A stretch of 64,000 nt of DNA, from the NCBI RefSeq assembly GCF_013522725.1, contig NZ_JAAMRF010000004.1, forward strand, positions 62,001 through 126,000. Direction: 5' to 3'. Below, in pieces: positions 56,806 through 64,000 of the stretch. Position 1 is the stretch's first letter. Each line of letters starts with the position of its first letter. The notes under the pieces were generated by a model, which was not told the DNA's origin, made no database searches, and saw only the letters and a list, made by a program, of their open reading frames with translations. The translations under genes were made by a program, and so were the position numbers. This DNA comes from Stutzerimonas azotifigens (GTDB taxonomy: Bacteria > Pseudomonadota > Gammaproteobacteria > Pseudomonadales > Pseudomonadaceae).

Positions 56806-56838
56806 AAAAAAGTCGGCTGCGCCCAAGCGCAGCCGACT
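56806..56838 (-). terminator. Strong terminator of the gmd-rmd operon
   Basis: Perfect 12-bp stem AGTCGGCTGCGC/GCGCAGCCGACT (56811-56822 with 56827-56838), CCAA loop. On the minus strand it ends in TTTTTT, 26 bases past the rmd stop; it also separates the convergent DUF3298 gene. Confidence 0.92.
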
Positions 56839-56863
56839 CGTCACAGCATGTCGAACTCGCCCT

Positions 56864-57759
56864 TCAAGCGCTGGTGAGCATCCAGCGCAGGGTTTCTTCG
56901 AGCGGCGGCGTGTCCCATTCTCCGAGCAATGCGCGCAGCTTCGACGCATCGCCACTGAGCGTTTTCACCTCGTTGTCGCGGACGAATGCCGGATTCACCT
57001 CGATGCGAATCTCATGGCCGGTAATCGCCTGACACATCGAAACAGCTTCGCGCAGCGAATGCGTGCGCCCGGAGCTGACGTTGACCGTCTGCCCCAGCGG
57101 CCTGGCTTCGAGCAACCCGCGATAGGCCTGCGCCACGGCACGCACATCGCTGAAATCGCGCCAGACGTCGAGGTTGCCCAGTTCGATCTTTTGCGCCCGG
57201 CGGCGAAAGTGGGAAACGATCTTGGGTAACAGGAAGTTCTCCGCCTGCCCAACACCGGTGTAGTTGAAGGGTCGCGCGATCACGATCGGCAACCGCGGCA
57301 TCCACAGACTGGCCATGTACTCCATCGACAGCTTGCTCACCGCGTAGTCGTTGGCCGGCGCCGGCGCCGTCGTCTCGCTGAGCATGCCTTCGGAGGCGTT
57401 ACCGTAGACGTTGGCGCTGCTGGCCAGGAGCACGCATTCCGGCGGCGTGCTCGCCGCGGCGAGAGCCTCCAGAAGATTGCGCGTCCCGATCAGGTTGACC
57501 TCGTAGAAGCCATTGGCGTCGCCGTGGCCGACGAACGCCAGAGCCGCAAGATGCACCACTACCTGGGGCCGCAACTCCTCCACCAGGATGCGTAGCGCAC
57601 CGGCGTCGGTGAGATCGGCCTGGTAGTAGCCAGGCGTGTTCCCCGCCTGGCTGCCCAGTCCGATGACTTCATAACCATTGGATGCCAGCTCGGCCGCCAT
57701 GTAGCGGCCGGTGAATCCGCGTACGCCGGTGATCAACGCTCGCTTGGGGGCGTTCGTCA

Positions 57760-57760
<1 letters not shown>
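56864..57760 (-). CDS. rmd: GDP-6-deoxy-D-mannose reductase (Rmd-like)
   Basis: Extended SDR of 298 residues. N-terminal Rossmann motif ITGVRGFTGRYMAAEL, active-site YAVSKLSMEY (YxxxK), SSANVYGN, and RPFNYTGVGQAENF-x-LPKIV, a typical Rmd pattern. Reduces GDP-4-keto-6-deoxy-D-mannose, made by Gmd, to GDP-D-rhamnose; the pairing with gmd (stop/start TGATG) makes this likely. A GDP-L-fucose synthase (Fcl) is less likely, as its extra epimerase motifs are absent. D-rhamnose is a component of the A-band LPS of pseudomonads. Confidence 0.88.
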
Positions 57761-61168
<3,408 letters not shown>

Positions 61169-61355
61169 CGGGTCGAGTCTAATCAAGAGTTGTCGACTTT
61201 GCCACGACGCTTGACGAGCAATGCACTCGAAGCCGGCCCGAGACGACATTCGCGCCCGTGAACGACCCGCAGGGCGCGCCCTGCGACTCTTCTTGACCCC
61301 CTGTCGGACCCGGCATAGCCTTGCCGTCTTCTTGCCCGCCTCATGGATAGATGCA

Positions 61356-62810
61356 ATGTTGCGCAGACTCTCTCTGGCAATCGCGGTGGCCGCTGCGGCC
61401 GGTATCGCCAGCGCTCAGCAAACCGCGGCTCCACTTCCCCTTCGCACGGATCTGGTCAGCGTCTATCGCGAGGCGGTCGCCAACAACGCCGACCTCGCCG
61501 CCGCCCGTGCGCAGTTCAACGCCTTGCAGGAAGTGGTGCCCCAGGCACGCGCCGGCCTGCTACCGCAGCTGAGCGCCGGGGCCGAGATCAGCAATACGCA
61601 CACCGATGTCGACACCAGCATGGGCTCGCAGTCGATTTCGCGCAGCGGCAACCTCTACCAGGCCAGTCTGAGCCAGCCGCTGTTCCGCGCCGATCGCTGG
61701 TTCGGACTCAAGGCCGCCGAAGCCACCAGTGAGCAGGCAGCCCTGGAGTTCTCCATCGCCCAGCAAGACCTCATCCTGCAGAGCGCGCAAAGCTATTTCG
61801 CGGTGCTGCGCGCCCAGGACAACCTGGCCGCGGTGAAATCCGAGGAGGCGGCATTCAGGCGCCAGCTGGACCAGGCCAACGAGCGCTTCGAGGTCGGTCT
61901 CTCGGACCGCACCGATATGCTCGAAGCCCAGGCAGGCTATGACACCGCGCGCGCAAACCGAATGCTTGCCCAGCGCCAGGTCGACGACGCCTTCCAGGCG
62001 CTCTTCACCCTGACCAACCGTGAATACATCGCCCTCGAAGGCATCGAGCACAGCCTGCCGGTACTCGCGCCCGTCCCCAACGACGCCAAGGCCTGGGTGG
62101 ACACCGCGGCCCGCCAGAACCTGAACCTGCAAGCGGTCAACCACGCGGTGACCGCCGCCGAGGAGACCCTGCGCCAGCGCCGTGCCGGACATGCCCCCAC
62201 CGTCGATGCAGTGGCCTCCTATCGCCGCGGCGACAACGACAGCCTGGGCTTCACCAATACCGGCGTTTCGGCGGTGCCCGGCTACCCGCGCTACAACGGC
62301 GACGTCGAGCAGCGCACCATTGGGCTGCAGCTCAACATCCCGCTCTACAGTGGCGGCCTGACCACCTCGCAATCGCGCGAAGCCTACCACCGCCTCGACC
62401 AGACCGAGCAGCAGCGCGAGAGCCTACGCCGCCAAGTCGTGGAAAACACCCGCAACCTGCACCGGGCGGTGAATACCGACGTGGAACAGGTCCAGGCCCG
62501 TCGCCAGTCGATCGTTTCCAACCAGAGCGCGCTGGAAGCCACCGAAATCGGCTATCAGGTCGGTACCCGCAACATCGTCGATGTACTCGACACCCAACGT
62601 CGCCTGTTCGCCGCCGTGCGCGACTACAACAACGCGCGCTACGACTACATCCTCGACAACCTACGGCTCAAGCAGGCGGCCGGCACGCTAAGCCCGGCAG
62701 ACCTCGAGACGCTCGGCCAGTACCTCAAGCCGGACTACGACCCGGACACCGACTTCCTGCCACCAGACCTGTCGCAGAACCTTGGCCGCCCGACCAACTT
62801 GGATCGCTGA
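61356..62810 (+). CDS. tolC: TolC-family outer-membrane channel protein
   Basis: Outer-membrane efflux/type I secretion channel of 484 residues. Signal peptide (LAIAVAAAAGIASAQQ) followed by a duplicated TolC fold: LVSVYREAVANNADLAAARAQFN, LSQPLFRADRWFGLKAAE, SAQSYFAVLRAQDNLAAVKSE in the first half; GLQLNIPLYSGGLTTSQSREA, VGTRNIVDVLDTQRRLFAAVRDYNNARYDYI in the second. In Pseudomonas the TolC homologue (OpmH) also follows thiC on the opposite strand and precedes waaA. ATG 61356 gives the signal peptide; the upstream open frame is not signal-like. Confidence 0.95.
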   Translation: MLRRLSLAIAVAAAAGIASAQQTAAPLPLRTDLVSVYREAVANNADLAAARAQFNALQEVVPQARAGLLPQLSAGAEISNTHTDVDTSMGSQSISRSGNLYQASLSQPLFRADRWFGLKAAEATSEQAALEFSIAQQDLILQSAQSYFAVLRAQDNLAAVKSEEAAFRRQLDQANERFEVGLSDRTDMLEAQAGYDTARANRMLAQRQVDDAFQALFTLTNREYIALEGIEHSLPVLAPVPNDAKAWVDTAARQNLNLQAVNHAVTAAEETLRQRRAGHAPTVDAVASYRRGDNDSLGFTNTGVSAVPGYPRYNGDVEQRTIGLQLNIPLYSGGLTTSQSREAYHRLDQTEQQRESLRRQVVENTRNLHRAVNTDVEQVQARRQSIVSNQSALEATEIGYQVGTRNIVDVLDTQRRLFAAVRDYNNARYDYILDNLRLKQAAGTLSPADLETLGQYLKPDYDPDTDFLPPDLSQNLGRPTNLDR

Positions 62811-62812
62811 CG

Positions 62813-62841
62813 AAAAAGCCCGGCATCGCCGGGCTTTTTTT
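62813..62841. terminator. Bidirectional terminator between tolC and waaA
   Basis: AAAAA, then stem GCCCGGC/GCCGGGC (62818-62824 with 62828-62834) with a three-base loop, then TTTTTTT. It serves tolC on the + strand and waaA on the - strand. Confidence 0.93.
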
Positions 62842-62853
62842 CGGCCTACAGGT

Positions 62854-64000
62854 TCAGGCGCGCGCCAGGGCCGCACCGAGAGTTTCCAGCAAACGCCGCA
62901 ACGCTCCCTGATTGGCCTTGACCACCGAGAGCCCGGCCTCGCGCATCCGTGCCGCCGCCGCGTCATCTGCCCATAGGCGCAGCAGGTGCGCATGGAGCCC
63001 TTCGGCGTCGTCGACCTGCACCAGCGCACCGCCTTCGCGCAGCCGCGCGGCGATCTCCTCGAAATTGAATAGGTGCGGGCCGCTTAGCACCGGTTTGCCC
63101 AGCGCTGCCGGCTCGAGCAGGTTGTGCCCACCGTTGGGCACTAGGCTGCCGCCGACGAAGGCAAGATCCGCCAGCGCATAGAGATAGAGCAGTTCACCCA
63201 TGGTATCGCCGAGCAGAACCTGGGTATCGGCGTCGACCGGCTCGTCGAGCGATCGCCTGACCGTGGCGAACCCTTGCCTGCGCGCCAGCGCGTGCACGTC
63301 GCCGAACCGCTCGGGATGACGCGGCACCAGAATCAGCAGCGCGTCGGGACGATCCGCCAGGAGCTGGCGGTGAGCCGAGAGGACGACCTCGTCTTCGCCA
63401 CGATGGGTACTGGCCGCGATCCACACCGGCCGCCCCTGCCATGCCTGCCGCTGATGGGTGGCGCGCTCAGGGAGCTGGGGATCGATGGCCAGGTCGTACT
63501 TGATCGACCCGGTCACCTGCACCGCTTCCGCGCGCGCGCCCAGCGCCCGGAAGCGCTCGGCCTCGGCCTCGGTCTGCACGGCGATGCAGGCCAGTTCGGC
63601 CAGCATCGGCGCGACGAGCCCGCCGAGCCGCCCATAACCGCGGGCCGAACGCTCGGACAACCGCGCGTTGGCCAGAACCACCGGGATACCGCGCCGGGCA
63701 CACTGATGGATGTGGTTGGGCCACAGCTCGGTTTCCATCACCACCGCCAGCTGCGGGCGCAGGCGATCGAGAAAGCGCGCCGCAGCCCAGGGCAGGTCAT
63801 AGGGCAGATAGCAATGCTGGACGCTGTCGCCGAACAGCGCCTGGATGCGCTCGGAACCGGTGGGGGTCATACAGGTGATGGTGATCGGCATTTGCGGATA
63901 CCGCGCCATCAGCTCGCGGATCATCGGGGCGGCGGCAATGCTTTCGCCCACCGAGACCGCATGCACCCAGATGCCGCCCTGGCGCAGGGGTGGCGGGCCA
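62854..64000 (-). CDS. waaA: 3-deoxy-D-manno-octulosonic acid (Kdo) transferase WaaA (5' partial)
   Basis: GT-B glycosyltransferase that adds Kdo to lipid IVA. The visible 380 residues reach the window end in frame (RQGGIWVHAVSVGES), so only the N-terminal membrane anchor and about 45 residues lie outside. Motifs: HAVSVGES, VVMETELWPN, GSIKYDL, AASTHRGEDEVVL, LVPRHPER, LGDTMGEL, GGHNLLEPAALGKPVLSGP. The GTG near 63966 is inside the gene, not its start. It ends against the bidirectional terminator shared with tolC. Confidence 0.95.
   Translation of the reverse strand, partial: GPPPLRQGGIWVHAVSVGESIAAAPMIRELMARYPQMPITITCMTPTGSERIQALFGDSVQHCYLPYDLPWAAARFLDRLRPQLAVVMETELWPNHIHQCARRGIPVVLANARLSERSARGYGRLGGLVAPMLAELACIAVQTEAEAERFRALGARAEAVQVTGSIKYDLAIDPQLPERATHQRQAWQGRPVWIAASTHRGEDEVVLSAHRQLLADRPDALLILVPRHPERFGDVHALARRQGFATVRRSLDEPVDADTQVLLGDTMGELLYLYALADLAFVGGSLVPNGGHNLLEPAALGKPVLSGPHLFNFEEIAARLREGGALVQVDDAEGLHAHLLRLWADDAAAARMREAGLSVVKANQGALRRLLETLGAALARA

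Overview
The window is GC-rich, densely packed chromosomal DNA from a Pseudomonas-type gammaproteobacterium, most like the Stutzerimonas/P. stutzeri group. Pointers are the FimX-type c-di-GMP protein, an Azotobacter-like RhdA rhodanese with active-site Cys230, the topoisomerase IV operon with two passenger genes, and the order motB-motA-HDOD-rhdA-psd-(PilZ-like)-fimX-serB. I see no rRNA, tRNA, CRISPR array, prophage or complete insertion sequence. Almost every gene belongs to the core genome, so this is mostly housekeeping DNA with a few unusual proteins and small accessory insertions.

Region 1 (1-12.9 kb, mostly + strand): miaB (5' end outside the window), ybeZ-ybeY-corC-lnt, then convergent YdcF-like and zinc-ribbon genes, leuS-lptE-holA, a small arfA ribosome-rescue gene with a hairpin inside its reading frame, and a lipoprotein lytic transglycosylase. 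A seven-copy heptamer repeat and a terminator close the region.

Region 2 (12.9-23.9 kb, - strand): a long co-directional run proA-nadD-rsfS-rlmH-mrdA-rodA-mltB-rlpA-dacA-ybeD-lipB-lipA, many members joined by 1-4 base stop/start overlaps. It couples cell elongation (PBP2, RodA, MltB, RlpA, PBP5) with NAD, proline, ribosome-silencing and lipoate functions.

Region 3 (24.1-30.2 kb): a DedA-PAP2 fusion, a LON-domain/LrgB/LrgA operon, a MaoC-like hydratase, a lipoprotein with about 11 MORN repeats fused to a C13 (caspase-like) peptidase domain, and an SDR-like protein. This is the least understood part of the window.

Region 4 (30.2-46.4 kb): orn, a membrane-anchored methyltransferase, rsgA, motAB, an HDOD protein, rhdA, psd, a PilZ-like protein next to fimX, a zinc alcohol dehydrogenase, serB, and a YtjB-like membrane protein extended by an acidic linker and a degenerate cyclase-like domain.

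Region 5 (46.4-64 kb): a PqiC-like lipoprotein, the parE-esterase-retropepsin-parC operon, yqiA, cpdA, a nudF-DUF1249 pair, an RsiV-like lipoprotein, a gmd-rmd GDP-D-rhamnose cassette that looks inserted, thiC under a TPP riboswitch, a TolC-type outer-membrane channel, and waaA running off the end. Motility and twitching (motAB, fimX), second messengers (fimX, cpdA, orn) and envelope building (lnt, lptE, mrdA/rodA, waaA, tolC) are the recurring themes. All functional calls come from reading the sequence and recalling family features; no searches were run.
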